Of a stretch of 62,874 bases of DNA, positions 12,485-21,030 are shown one piece after another. The stretch comes from a virus, in IMG/VR virus record IMGVR_UViG_3300009169_000024, positions 1-62,874 of that record; one strand, 5' to 3'. Each line of letters begins with the position of its first letter. The first letter of the stretch is position 1. The notes under the pieces are model-generated. The model saw nothing but the letters and a program-made list of their open reading frames with translations, was not told the DNA's origin and did no database searches. Both the position numbers and the translations under genes were made by a program.

Positions 12485-13396
12485 ATGCCAGCACTCCCCC
12501 CAGTCCGCGTCCTGGAAAGCCCAAAGGGCTGGAAGATCGTTCCGGTCCACTACTCCATGGACCCGGAGAAGGACGTGGAATGGGTCGCCCACATGAAGCG
12601 CAGGGGCGACATCGACGACTGGGAGAAAGAGATGGAGATCAACTTCTCGTCAGTCGCTGGCGTGCGTTGCTTCGAGGCATTCTCCCTCCTGGCCAACACC
12701 GTGGACGAGGCCATCTACGAGCCGGTGCTGCCTCTCCGGCTGACCTGCGACTTCAACGTCGATCCCATGGCATGGCTCGTCTGCCAGATCAACAACAACA
12801 AGCTCTACGTGTTGCGCGAAATCTGGTCCTCGCCCGGCAGCGTCGTCGAGAACTGCGAGAAGTTCCTCAACGACTACGGCGACCACTACGGCGAAGTCTT
12901 CGTCTATGGTGACGCCTCGGGGAACGCCAGGTCGCAGAGAGACCAGCGCTCGAACTACGACGAGATCGCGCTCCAGCTGATGAACCGCCCGTTCAAGCTG
13001 CGCATGCGCGTCCCATCGAAGAACGCGAGCAACATCAATTCGGTCAGGGCTGTCAACCGCAGGCTCAAGGACCAATGGGGCAACCCCATGATCTTCATGG
13101 ATAGAGCCCACTGCAAGAACCTCCTGCTTGACCTGTCGCAGGTCGTCTGGCAGGAGGGCGAATCGAAGTCGATCAAGAAGACGCGGAACCGGGAAGACCC
13201 CTACTTCTACCGTGGCCATGCCGCCGATGCGCTCTGCGCCCTCGTCCACCGGGAATGGCCGACGAGGACGGAACGCTCGGCTGCTGAAGAGAAGCGCGAC
13301 GAAGACGAGATCAACGAGAAGAAGCGCGAGAGCGGCAGGGGCAACAAGAAGATGAAGCCGCGCAAGCCAAAGATCCGCGCTGCCTTTCCAGACTAG
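12485..13396 (+). CDS. terL: Terminase large subunit, nuclease half, 303 aa
   Basis: This cuts DNA during packaging. GWKIVPVHYSMDPEKDVEWV and WEKEMEINFSSVAGVRCFEAF (about 15-64) are the linker segment usually continuous with the ATPase. The RNase H-like nuclease follows with Asp-bearing strands LTCDFNVDPMAWLV (86-99), VFVYGDASGNAR (138-149) and GHAADALCALV (243-253). Catalytic acidic residues appear intact. The tail is Lys/Arg-rich. The start ATG touches the previous stop, with only a weak GGCGGGAAG site, so coupling is likely. Together the halves total 553 residues, the normal size of one large subunit. Confidence 0.88.
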   Translation: MPALPPVRVLESPKGWKIVPVHYSMDPEKDVEWVAHMKRRGDIDDWEKEMEINFSSVAGVRCFEAFSLLANTVDEAIYEPVLPLRLTCDFNVDPMAWLVCQINNNKLYVLREIWSSPGSVVENCEKFLNDYGDHYGEVFVYGDASGNARSQRDQRSNYDEIALQLMNRPFKLRMRVPSKNASNINSVRAVNRRLKDQWGNPMIFMDRAHCKNLLLDLSQVVWQEGESKSIKKTRNREDPYFYRGHAADALCALVHREWPTRTERSAAEEKRDEDEINEKKRESGRGNKKMKPRKPKIRAAFPD

Positions 13397-13404
13397 GAGA
13401 CACT

Positions 13405-13797
13405 ATGCCGACTCATGCACTCGCGGGCATCCTCGGATCGAAGGCTGGCCTCCACGGGCTACTGAACAAGACGACAGCTTCGTTCTTCCGCATCGCGGCT
13501 GCGGGGACGACGAGCGCTGAGATCCCATGCTCTGGGTACAAGCTCACCGCCCTGCTGGTTCCAGACAACTTCACCGGGGCGGCGCTCACCCTCCACGGCA
13601 AGGTGAGGTCCGACCAGAGCCTGAAGCCCGTCTACCAGTGGGTCGGCGGGACGAGGACTCAGGTGAAGCTGACGGATGTGGCGTCTGGCAACATCCTCTG
13701 GTTCCCTGAGCCCATCGAGGGCTTCTACAGCTTGGCCCTTGAAGCCGCGAGCCAGACCTACTCAATCGTCATCGTCCCCCGTTTCGCCAAGTGCTGA
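13405..13797 (+). CDS. Small structural-type protein, paralog A, 130 aa
   Basis: Beta-rich and lacking charged helices: YKLTALLVPDNFTGAALTLH, KVRSDQSLKPVYQWVGGTRT, GNILWFPEPIEGFYSLAL. The core is repeated in the next gene (GKVR.DQ..KPVY.W.G.TRTQ.KLT.VA.G..LWF..PI.G), so the two arose by duplication. Position between terminase and portal suggests a capsid decoration or head protein. GGAG site present. A 25-residue N-terminal helix is unique to this copy. Confidence 0.7.
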   Translation: MPTHALAGILGSKAGLHGLLNKTTASFFRIAAAGTTSAEIPCSGYKLTALLVPDNFTGAALTLHGKVRSDQSLKPVYQWVGGTRTQVKLTDVASGNILWFPEPIEGFYSLALEAASQTYSIVIVPRFAKC

Positions 13798-13805
13798 GGT
13801 GAGAC

Positions 13806-14144
13806 ATGGCTAACAGAGATGAAGTCTTCACAGCACCAGGCGGCGGGACCACAACCAACGAAATCGCCGTTGGCAGCGACGCTCTCTACACCCTCCAGAT
13901 CCCGGCATCAGGGATGGAGGGGACCAACGTCGCCGTCTACGGGAAGGTGCGGGCGGACCAGGCCGCAGTGAAGCCGGTCTACTCCTGGTCAGGCACGACC
14001 AGGACGCAGATCAAGTTGACCGGGGTCGCGGCTGGCGATCTGCTCTGGTTCCCGACGCCAATCGACGGCCTCCACAGCATCGCGCTTGTGGTGGACTCCC
14101 AGACCGGAGACTCGATTATCACTCCGAGCTGGAGATCGGTGTAA
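13806..14144 (+). CDS. Small structural-type protein, paralog B, 112 aa
   Basis: Shares the central domain of its neighbour: NVAVYGKVRADQAAVKPVYS, TTRTQIKLTGVAAGDLLWFP, TPIDGLHSIALVVDSQTGDS. The N-terminus is short and Gly/Thr-rich. It starts eight bases after paralog A stops, with GAGGTGAG ahead. Divergence between the copies outside the core suggests distinct partners. Confidence 0.7.
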   Translation: MANRDEVFTAPGGGTTTNEIAVGSDALYTLQIPASGMEGTNVAVYGKVRADQAAVKPVYSWSGTTRTQIKLTGVAAGDLLWFPTPIDGLHSIALVVDSQTGDSIITPSWRSV

Positions 14145-14147
14145 CCC

Positions 14148-16172
14148 ATGGCAGCCGTAGAGCCAGAAGACACGCAAACGCTCGAAGTTGACATCGAGTC
14201 CATCAGCGTCGTCGAAAGGCCGCTGGAGGAGAAGCTCGATTACGAGGACGGGAAGGAACTCCACACCAAGATCCTCGACAAGCTGATTGCGCGGCGGGAC
14301 TACTCCGTCGAGCACTGCGAGGAGCGGTATGAGGAGTGGGACCGGGTCAGGAAACACCTCAAGCTATACATCGACCTGAAGGCCAAGGCCCGCCTGGGCG
14401 ACAAGACCTCCGATGAGTCAGCGCGTGAGATGCCGTTCCAGAGATCCGTCGCGATCCCGGTCTCCTACGCCAACCTGCATGTGCTGCTGACGCAGATGTC
14501 GTCGATCTTCACGGCCCGCAACCCGATGATCCAGCTGTCCGGGCGCGGACCCGAGGATGTCTTCCGGGCGAAGATGATGGAAGTGCTCCTCGCCTACGAC
14601 AACCAGCAGACCAAGGCGTTCAGCGCTCTCTACTCGATGTTCCAGGACGCCCTGGCATTCGGAACCGGCATCACCTACGACTCCTGGGAAATCGAGAGCG
14701 GAGCCAAGTTCGAGTACCAGCCACTGGCGGTGCCAGGCGTTCCTGCAGAACTGCTCACGGCCTACCTCGGCCCGCTCGCCTACACGCCCATCCGAACGAT
14801 TGGTGTGCGCCGCGAGTACAACCGCTGGAAGCCGGTTGACCCCTACAAGTTCCGGCCTGACCCGCGTGTCGCCTTCTGGAATCTGCAGGACGGCGAGTTC
14901 TGCGGCCATGCCTACGAGGTGGGCTACAACGCGCTGAAGAAGAAGGAGGCCCCGTTCGGCCCCTACTTCAACCTCAGCCACATCCCGAAGTTCGCGAAGA
15001 ACATGGACAGCCGCCACGAGAAACGCGGCACGGACGGCATGAACGAAAGCTCGTTCAACCTGATGAGCCGGGACGAGAAGGACCGTGGCTACTTCGCCGC
15101 CGAAACTATGGTGGTGGAGCTGATCCCGAAGGACTGGGGAATCTCCGACGACGACTTCCCGATGAAGTATGTCTTCACCTGGATCGACGACGAGGTCATC
15201 ATCAGGGCGCACGAGCTGCCCAACGTCCACCAGCAGTTCCCGTACTCGGTAGCTGAGAGCGACCCCGATTTCCACTCGACCTGGAGCCCTGGCATCATCG
15301 AGCTGATCGAGCCGATGCAGCGCTACATCAACTGGCTCTTCAACAGTCACATCGAGAACATCACCTCGGTCCTCAACAACCAGTGGGTCTACTCGCCGCG
15401 CTTCATCGAGCGCAATGACCTGGAGTACGGCGGGCCTGGCGAGCACATCCGGTTGAAGAACGAGGCCGTTGAGATGATGCTCTCCGGCGAGATCGCAGAT
15501 GTCCGGCAGTTCTTCTTCCAGGTGCCGATCCAGGACGTGACCGGCCCGAGCTACATGAATGCAGTGCAGTACCTCTACCAGATGGTGCAGCTGCTGTCCG
15601 GGGCAAACGACCCCATGTCTGGCATCCAGCTGCCCACCGAGCGCAGCGCGACGGAGATCCACACAATCACGGCCAAGGCGAGCGACCGGCTTGCGATCCT
15701 GGCCAAGCTCAGCGACGAGAACGCGATCCAGCCGCTCATCCAGCGCTCCATTCTCAACCGGCAGCAGTTCACCCAGATGGCGCAGTATTACCGCATCCTC
15801 GGGGAGTTCGCCCAAGAGTACGGGATGGACTCCATCTTCGTGGAAATGCAGGACTTGCAGGGCGAGTTCGACTACATCCCGATCAGTGGGATCATGCCGG
15901 AAGACCCGGCCAGGTCGGCGCAGGCGTGGTCGCAGATCATGGCATCAGCCGCCCAGAACCCGGCCCTGCAGCAGCCCGGCCCCGATGGTAGACAGCTCGA
16001 CTTCCGCAAGGTTTTCGACACCATCGCCCAGAAGATGGGGATCACAAACATCGGGCGCTACTACATGGACGTGCAGGTTGTCCCCGACGAAGAGGCCATG
16101 GCTCAGGAGCAGGCCGGAAACTTCCTTCCCGTGCAAGCTCCTGGCAATGCTATGCTTCCGGCAGGAGGATAG
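14148..16172 (+). CDS. Portal protein, 674 aa
   Basis: Forms the dodecameric ring through which DNA enters and leaves the head. Supporting features: correct position after terminase, length typical of podovirus head-tail connectors, an N-terminal acidic region, then PFQRSVAIPVSYANLHVLLT, SIFTARNPMIQLSGRGPEDV, FSALYSMFQDALAFGTGITY, TWSPGIIELIEPMQRYINWL (clip/stem region) and PMSGIQLPTERSATEIHTIT (about 487-506), followed by a helical C-terminal wing and a Gln/Ala/Pro-rich tail. Motif order matches P22/N4-like portals rather than HK97 types; this is by eye. Confidence 0.85.
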   Translation: MAAVEPEDTQTLEVDIESISVVERPLEEKLDYEDGKELHTKILDKLIARRDYSVEHCEERYEEWDRVRKHLKLYIDLKAKARLGDKTSDESAREMPFQRSVAIPVSYANLHVLLTQMSSIFTARNPMIQLSGRGPEDVFRAKMMEVLLAYDNQQTKAFSALYSMFQDALAFGTGITYDSWEIESGAKFEYQPLAVPGVPAELLTAYLGPLAYTPIRTIGVRREYNRWKPVDPYKFRPDPRVAFWNLQDGEFCGHAYEVGYNALKKKEAPFGPYFNLSHIPKFAKNMDSRHEKRGTDGMNESSFNLMSRDEKDRGYFAAETMVVELIPKDWGISDDDFPMKYVFTWIDDEVIIRAHELPNVHQQFPYSVAESDPDFHSTWSPGIIELIEPMQRYINWLFNSHIENITSVLNNQWVYSPRFIERNDLEYGGPGEHIRLKNEAVEMMLSGEIADVRQFFFQVPIQDVTGPSYMNAVQYLYQMVQLLSGANDPMSGIQLPTERSATEIHTITAKASDRLAILAKLSDENAIQPLIQRSILNRQQFTQMAQYYRILGEFAQEYGMDSIFVEMQDLQGEFDYIPISGIMPEDPARSAQAWSQIMASAAQNPALQQPGPDGRQLDFRKVFDTIAQKMGITNIGRYYMDVQVVPDEEAMAQEQAGNFLPVQAPGNAMLPAGG

Positions 16173-16174
16173 CG

Positions 16175-16573
16175 ATGGCACAATATCCAGCTCGGCTCGA
16201 AACGAGACTGGAAGAGAAGGAGAGGGAGTTCGACCTGCTCGACCAGGTCTACCCTCGCGCCCTCGCTCGCGTCCAGGGGAAAGACGAGGAGTGGGAAGCT
16301 AAGAAGAAGGCAATCGAGGTGAAGATCGCAAGATCCATCCTCCTCTACAAGTTCGACGACCCCCCTCACAAGGCAGTTGCCATTCTCGCCCAGCTTCAGT
16401 CTGAGTGCAGGGAACTGCTGCAGCCACAGAAGATAGTCGACGACTGGCAAGAAGTCAGGCGTGAGCTGAACTTCCTCCATCAAGAGGTGGAGAAGCAGAA
16501 GGAGACGATGACCCGCGCAGAAAAAGCCTACACCCAAGAGACTGACAGGTGGAGGAATCGTGCGATCAGCTAA
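16175..16573 (+). CDS. Coiled-coil protein after portal, 132 aa
   Basis: Nearly all helical with heptad-like spacing: TRLEEKEREFDLLDQVYPRA, WQEVRRELNFLHQEVEKQKE. It has a strong AGGAGG site and starts two bases after the portal stop. Its place between portal and scaffold suggests an assembly or scaffold-accessory role, but no homolog is recognised. Confidence 0.65.
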   Translation: MAQYPARLETRLEEKEREFDLLDQVYPRALARVQGKDEEWEAKKKAIEVKIARSILLYKFDDPPHKAVAILAQLQSECRELLQPQKIVDDWQEVRRELNFLHQEVEKQKETMTRAEKAYTQETDRWRNRAIS

Positions 16574-16598
16574 ACCGCTCCGCCCGGAGTACGGGAGC

Positions 16599-16691
16599 AT
16601 GGGCCACGTGGGAGCCGGGAGCCACGACCCGAAGGTTGCCCTAGCCAACCTCATCACAGGAGCTAGTGGGAGATACCATGGCACGCGATGA
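16599..16691 (+). CDS. Possible 30-residue peptide
   Basis: MGHVGAGSHDPKVALANLIT then GASGRYHGTR fills the only gap before the scaffold gene and ends TGA, overlapping it by 14 bases. The nearest good SD (GGAG) is about 13 bases upstream of ATG, so initiation would be weak. The sequence reads like a peptide rather than a shadow, but support is thin. Confidence 0.3.
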   Translation: MGHVGAGSHDPKVALANLITGASGRYHGTR

Positions 16692-17883
16692 CGAGTACAT
16701 GAAAGTGGACGACGAAGACGGTGACCGTCTTCAAGTAGATCAGAAGGGCTTCGACGCAGCTCTCGACATCTCTCGTGACGCTGGGGACTCGCGGCCAAGG
16801 GTTGCTGATGACAGTAAGGCTGATCGGCAATCGGAGCGAGCAACCGCACCAGAGTCCGAGCCCGAAGGCGAGAGGGACCGCCCTCCCAAGCGACAGGCGC
16901 AGGAGGTCGCAGAAGAAGCGAGCGCGGAAGAGCAAGAACAAGAGCCTGCAGAGAAAACGGCGGAGGGTGAAGTAGAGCCGGTTCCAGAGGAGCCGACCTA
17001 CACCCTCCCCGGCGGCATCAAGGTGAAGGCGTCCGAGCTGTTCAAGGACCACGAGAAAGTGCAGAAGCTGGTCACGCAAGCGAACCAGATGACGCACTAC
17101 CAGAAGCTCGCGGACGAACGCAAGGAAGCCTTGGCCGGAGCGGAAGCGCAACAGAAATCAATCTACGAGCAGTGGATCGAGATGAAGCTGAACGAGGAGA
17201 TGCGAGCGGCACAGGCCCAGCAGCCCCGTCCAGCGCCAATCCAGCGTCCGCCTGCTGCGCAGATCAAGAGCGCTTTCATGCCGTACATCACCGAACTGCA
17301 GAAGGCGGGGCGCATCAGCGAGGATCACGTGGCGGAGGACAGCGGCTTGCTCGCTGAGTACCTCTACGACCAGATGAGCCTGCGCAACGCCCTCGACCAG
17401 CAGTTGACTGCCTACGAGACGCGAATCATGCAGCTCGAACAGCAGCTCGGCCCAGTGCAGACCACCGTTCAAGCGGAACGCGCTCTCAACTTCGAGCGTA
17501 CCGTCCAGCACCAGCTGGCAGGGACTCCAGGCTACGAAGACTTTGCTGATGAGGCGAAATGGGAGCAGCTCAAGGCGTACATAGGCCAGGAGATTGCAGC
17601 CGCAGGCTACGACGAACACGGAAATCCAAACCTGCGCGTGAAGTTTGATGCCAACCGCATGCGGACCTTCGCTGATGCCCTCATGGCACCATCCATGAGA
17701 GCCGCATTGGCTAGTCGGCGGGGCGAGCTTGAGACCAGGCAGAAGTCCGAGGTCAAGCGTTCCGCAGGCGAGGCGGCTGGGACCGGAAGGCTACCCAAAA
17801 AGAAGCCGCAAGGGGCAAAGACTCCAGAGGAGATGGCGATGGATTTCAGTGGCCAGACTGTCGTCAGGAAGGCGACTGGCTAG
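16678..17883 (+). CDS. Capsid scaffold-type protein, 401 aa
   Basis: Directly precedes the major capsid gene. Residues 1-110 are very acidic and disordered (ESEPEGERDRPPKRQAQEVA, EASAEEQEQEPAEKTAEGEV). A helical and coiled middle follows (ASELFKDHEKVQKLVTQANQ, RNALDQQLTAYETRIMQLEQ), then a basic C-terminus with KKKPQGAKTPEEMAMDF that could bind capsid subunits. This is the usual makeup of scaffolding proteins. The GTG four codons upstream lacks spacing; the ATG with GGGAG is chosen. Confidence 0.75.
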   Translation: MARDDEYMKVDDEDGDRLQVDQKGFDAALDISRDAGDSRPRVADDSKADRQSERATAPESEPEGERDRPPKRQAQEVAEEASAEEQEQEPAEKTAEGEVEPVPEEPTYTLPGGIKVKASELFKDHEKVQKLVTQANQMTHYQKLADERKEALAGAEAQQKSIYEQWIEMKLNEEMRAAQAQQPRPAPIQRPPAAQIKSAFMPYITELQKAGRISEDHVAEDSGLLAEYLYDQMSLRNALDQQLTAYETRIMQLEQQLGPVQTTVQAERALNFERTVQHQLAGTPGYEDFADEAKWEQLKAYIGQEIAAAGYDEHGNPNLRVKFDANRMRTFADALMAPSMRAALASRRGELETRQKSEVKRSAGEAAGTGRLPKKKPQGAKTPEEMAMDFSGQTVVRKATG

Positions 17884-17936
17884 CCGTGACCTATAGCTGA
17901 GCGCTGCTCCCTCCGAAGAACTGGAGGGAACTGAAA

Positions 17937-19169
17937 ATGGCAGCGTCACTTGGAATGCTCGGAATCGGCAGTTTTTCTGCCGACGTAGCTCCGGGCAACT
18001 TTCGGGAAGCGATTCTCCGCGAGTACCCGCAGGGGGGCGCGGTCTTCACAATGATCCTCGGCATGCTCCCCTCGGAGAGCGTGAACTCGCGGAAGTTCAC
18101 CTGGTTCGAGCAGGGGCTGCCCCAGCAGCGGTTCGCCGTGGCCGGTTCGCATGCGGCGGACGCAACCACCATCATCCTCGATCAGGCCGTCCCGATCACC
18201 AACACCACCCCCGCCTACAGCTTCAAGACCGGCCACCTGGTGCGGGTCGAGAGCACTGGCGAGATCATGCTCGTGGTCGGCAAGACCATCTCGCATCCGA
18301 CCTATGAGCTGACCGTCGTCCGTGGCATCGGCAACAGCACCGTCGGCTACATCATCGCGGACCACGGCATCATCACCATCGTCGGCCACGCCGATCAGGA
18401 AGGTGCGGACACGCCGACCGCTCTCAACTACGCTCCGACCGAGGAGTGGAACTACATCCAGACCATCCGAACCGCTCTCGACCTGACCGATGACGCCGCG
18501 CAGGAATACTACCGAACCGGCGACATCATGAAGAACGAGAAGTTCGACAAGGCCATGGACCACGCGCTGGATCAGGAGCGTGCGTTCCTGTGGGGCAAGA
18601 GGGAGTCGGTGCTCGTCTCGACCGGCGACTTCACCTCTGGCGGAACCGGCCTGAATCACCGCATGATGGGCGGGCTCTGGAACTTCCTCGGGGCCAGCTA
18701 CTCGACCGACTTCAGCACCACCGGCCTGACCAAGACCGGGTTCAACAACTTCCTGAAGCCGATCTACACCGTGCAGAACGGCTCCATGAACAAGGCCGCG
18801 TTCTGTGGCGCGACCTTCCTGCAGGCGATCAACGACTACGCCGAGCAGAACTCGGCCATCCAGACCGAGCCCGGCGACAAGACCTATGGTCTGACCATCC
18901 GGTCGCTGCACCACCCCTGGGGCGAGCTGAAGCTCATCCCGCACCCGCTCTTCTCCGAGCACGAGGACTGGTCGAAGATGGCCGTCATCGTTGACCTGAA
19001 GAACGTGAAGTACCGCTTCCTGCGGAATCGGGACACCCGCTTCCTGCTGGAGCGGCAGGGCAACGGTGAAGACCGCGTGACCCACGAGTTCATGACCAAG
19101 TGCAGCCTGGAGCTGCGCTTCAAGCGGACCCACGGTATCGCCTACGGCGTCAGCGAGTACGTCGCGTAG
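17937..19169 (+). CDS. Major capsid protein, 410 aa
   Basis: Forms the icosahedral shell. Placement after scaffold, a strong GGAGGGA site and motifs ANFREAILREYP-like opening (GNFREAILREYPQGGAVFTM), AAQEYYRTGDIMKNEKFDKA, HALDQERAFLWGKRESV (about 204-220), MMGGLWNFLG and RRLFLLERQG-type C-terminal strands (RFLRNRDTRFLLERQGNG) fit the DUF5309/SU10-like capsid group with an HK97 fold. No N-terminal protease-cleaved delta domain is evident. A terminator-like hairpin follows. Confidence 0.88.
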   Translation: MAASLGMLGIGSFSADVAPGNFREAILREYPQGGAVFTMILGMLPSESVNSRKFTWFEQGLPQQRFAVAGSHAADATTIILDQAVPITNTTPAYSFKTGHLVRVESTGEIMLVVGKTISHPTYELTVVRGIGNSTVGYIIADHGIITIVGHADQEGADTPTALNYAPTEEWNYIQTIRTALDLTDDAAQEYYRTGDIMKNEKFDKAMDHALDQERAFLWGKRESVLVSTGDFTSGGTGLNHRMMGGLWNFLGASYSTDFSTTGLTKTGFNNFLKPIYTVQNGSMNKAAFCGATFLQAINDYAEQNSAIQTEPGDKTYGLTIRSLHHPWGELKLIPHPLFSEHEDWSKMAVIVDLKNVKYRFLRNRDTRFLLERQGNGEDRVTHEFMTKCSLELRFKRTHGIAYGVSEYVA

Positions 19170-19190
19170 CGAAGACCGGCCAACAATCCA

Positions 19191-19224
19191 CTGGGGGAGC
19201 TAACCACTCCCCCAGGGGGATTTT
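19191..19224 (+). terminator. Hairpin after the capsid gene, probable partial terminator
   Basis: CTGGGGGAG (19191-19199) and CTCCCCCAG (19207-19215) are perfect complements with a seven-base loop. GGGGA then TTTT follows, so the T-run is displaced by five bases. Read-through must occur because no promoter is seen for the tail genes. A leaky terminator would keep capsid output above tail output. Confidence 0.65.
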
Positions 19225-19238
19225 GAAAGGACTGACCA

Positions 19239-19574
19239 ATGCCTTCCACGGTTCACACCTTCACCGCCAAGCGGCGCTTCCCGGCCATCAAGGGCGGCTA
19301 TCGCTCAGGCATCATCATCTTCACTCCGGGAGCGGTCTACGCCGCAGACGGCTTCGACATCACCGCTGCCAACCTCGGCCTCAACAGGATCTTCGGCTTC
19401 ATCCCGCCCGCGTTCGTTCAGGGTGCGACCGAGGAGTGCGTCACCGAGGTGACCTACACCAGCGATACTGCGATCAAGCTCAAGATGAGGACCATCGCGG
19501 CTGGTGCCGAGCTGACCGCCAGCTCGGACGATCTCGACGGCGTGCCGATCCGCTGCTTGTACTGGGGGACGTAA
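19239..19574 (+). CDS. Head-associated protein, tandem paralog 1, 111 aa
   Basis: TVHTFTAKRRFPAIKGGYRS, DGFDITAANLGLNRIFGFIP, PAFVQGATEECVTEVTYTSD, AIKLKMRTIAAGAE and a final IRCLYWGT. It is all-beta by composition, and the next gene is a clear duplicate. Position after the capsid suggests decoration or a capsid-stabilising role. AAAGGA lies seven bases upstream of ATG. Confidence 0.75.
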   Translation: MPSTVHTFTAKRRFPAIKGGYRSGIIIFTPGAVYAADGFDITAANLGLNRIFGFIPPAFVQGATEECVTEVTYTSDTAIKLKMRTIAAGAELTASSDDLDGVPIRCLYWGT

Positions 19575-19897
19575 TGGCGCACACCTTCACGTCCAAGCGT
19601 AGGTTCCCGAAGATCAAGGGCGGCTTCCGCCACGGCATCGTGGACATCACATTCGTGGACAACTACGCGGCTGGAGGTTTCGACATCACGCCAGCGGACC
19701 TCAAGCTCGACCGCATCTACTTCTTCGCTCCCCCGGCTTTCATCCAGGGGGCCACAGAAGAGTGCATGACGGAAGTCACCTACACGAGCGACACGGCCAT
19801 CAAGTTGAAGCTGCGCACCATTGCGCTCGGCGCTGAGAACGCAACTGCCGCCGACTTCGCTGGCGTCACAATCCGGTGCAGGTACTGGGGGGAGTGA
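19574..19897 (+). CDS. Head-associated protein, tandem paralog 2, 107 aa
   Basis: Closely parallels its neighbour: HTFTSKRRFPKIKGGFRHGI, AGGFDITPADLKLDRIYFF, PPAFIQGATEECMTEVTYTS, ending IRCRYWGE. About two thirds of positions agree by eye. Start overlaps the previous stop as TAATG. An upstream extension in the same frame is a shadow of the capsid gene and is rejected. Confidence 0.75.
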   Translation: MAHTFTSKRRFPKIKGGFRHGIVDITFVDNYAAGGFDITPADLKLDRIYFFAPPAFIQGATEECMTEVTYTSDTAIKLKLRTIALGAENATAADFAGVTIRCRYWGE

Positions 19898-20379
19898 TGG
19901 TAGGAAGACGCTTCCGGCACATCCTGTGGCCGAATTTCAACCTCGGCGGGATCATCCAGTTCGAGGATGGATACTGGCCTCCGACTGAAGACCCGCCCTG
20001 CGCAGACCCTGGGCTCTGCTCATTCGTGGAGAAAGCCCCTCTCTTCGGGACCTACCTCGTCGAGTGCGGCCAGGAGGACTCTTCGACGCAAGAGACTGTC
20101 ATCCGTGACAACGCAACCATGATCGCGAAGGCAGAGGAAGCTCTGGCGAGGATGATGGTTCGCGGCCTCCCGCCAGCAGATGAAGCCTCGGCCCCGCCAG
20201 CCCCAGAGGCGGTGGACGAGTCCAGGCTGCCGTCACCAGGCGAGGTCAAGCGCATGAACAAGACCGAGCTGGCCGTTCTTGGCGAGCGGCTTGGGATCGC
20301 GGACGAGGACTTCAACAGCGGCACGAGGCCAGATCAGATCAAGGCCGTCCTGGGCGAGATCCAGGCCATCGAGGAGTAG
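19897..20379 (+). CDS. Virion-region protein with SAP/Rho-N-like C-terminus, 160 aa
   Basis: The N-terminal half (RRFRHILWPNFNLGGIIQFE, GLCSFVEKAPLFGTYLVECG) is of unknown fold. After an Ala/Pro linker, residues 112-160 (LPSPGEVKRMNKTELAVLGE, RPDQIKAVLGEIQ) resemble the small helical SAP, HeH or Rho-N modules that bind nucleic acid and often end phage head proteins. ATG overlaps the previous stop as TGATG; an earlier ATG is inside the previous gene. Confidence 0.65.
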   Translation: MVGRRFRHILWPNFNLGGIIQFEDGYWPPTEDPPCADPGLCSFVEKAPLFGTYLVECGQEDSSTQETVIRDNATMIAKAEEALARMMVRGLPPADEASAPPAPEAVDESRLPSPGEVKRMNKTELAVLGERLGIADEDFNSGTRPDQIKAVLGEIQAIEE

Positions 20380-20382
20380 GCG

Positions 20383-21030
20383 ATGTCCACCGCTGCCGAG
20401 ATCATCACCAGAGTCCGCAGCTGGTCTACCTCCCAGGACACCGCAGTCCTCTCAAACACCGAGATCCTGGCGATTATGAACGACCTAGCTCGGGAGGCTG
20501 TGGACGAGAACGACATCTGGTTCTGCTTCGGCAGCGGAACGACCACAATCACAGCAGGAAGCCGGGCGGCGGACCTCCCAGAGAGGCTCGCCCGCCCGGT
20601 CACTGCCTACGTCACCAGCGGGACGAGCCGCTCCTTCTACTCCCTGCTCAGCTATGAGGAGTACAAGGCCAGGTTCCTCGACCCGGACGACGACGATGTC
20701 TGGGAGGATGTCGGGCCGTTCTACATGATCTATGGCACGGAGATTTGGCTCGGCCCGCTCCCGACCGCGACGGCGACCCTCGCCGTTGACGGGCTCTACT
20801 ACGAGCCGGATCTCAACCTGACCTCCAGCCCGACCAACGAGTTCACCGACCGTGCGGAGAGCTACCTGCTCTTCGCCACGCTGGAGCGGCTGACCAAGTT
20901 CAAGTTCGAGGAGGAGACCAGGCTCGGACTCTTCGAGAAGGAAAAGAACAAAGCGCTGAATCGGATCAGGGCGGCTGGCGATCTGCAGAGCAACCTCGCC
21001 CGCAGGGTCAAGTCGAGGAGGAAGGGCTGA
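20383..21030 (+). CDS. Head-tail adaptor protein, 215 aa
   Basis: AAEIITRVRSWSTSQDTAVL, TEILAIMNDLAREAVDENDI, a beta midsection ending YEPDLNLTSSPTNEFTDRAE, then YLLFATLERLTKFKFEEETR and a basic tail. This pattern (N-terminal helices, a Pro-rich beta region and a helical C-terminus with AL/LLF...L..F) is shared by adaptors that join portal to tail in P22/T7-type phages. Placement two genes after the capsid paralogs supports it. Confidence 0.7.
   Translation: MSTAAEIITRVRSWSTSQDTAVLSNTEILAIMNDLAREAVDENDIWFCFGSGTTTITAGSRAADLPERLARPVTAYVTSGTSRSFYSLLSYEEYKARFLDPDDDDVWEDVGPFYMIYGTEIWLGPLPTATATLAVDGLYYEPDLNLTSSPTNEFTDRAESYLLFATLERLTKFKFEEETRLGLFEKEKNKALNRIRAAGDLQSNLARRVKSRRKG

Noticed and set aside
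14418-15815. 465-residue minus-strand frame
   Set aside because: Lies wholly within the portal gene, no binding site, no recognisable motif.
19191-19224. Full stop of transcription after the capsid gene
   Set aside because: No promoter is visible for the following 29 kb of rightward genes, so complete termination would silence the tail module.
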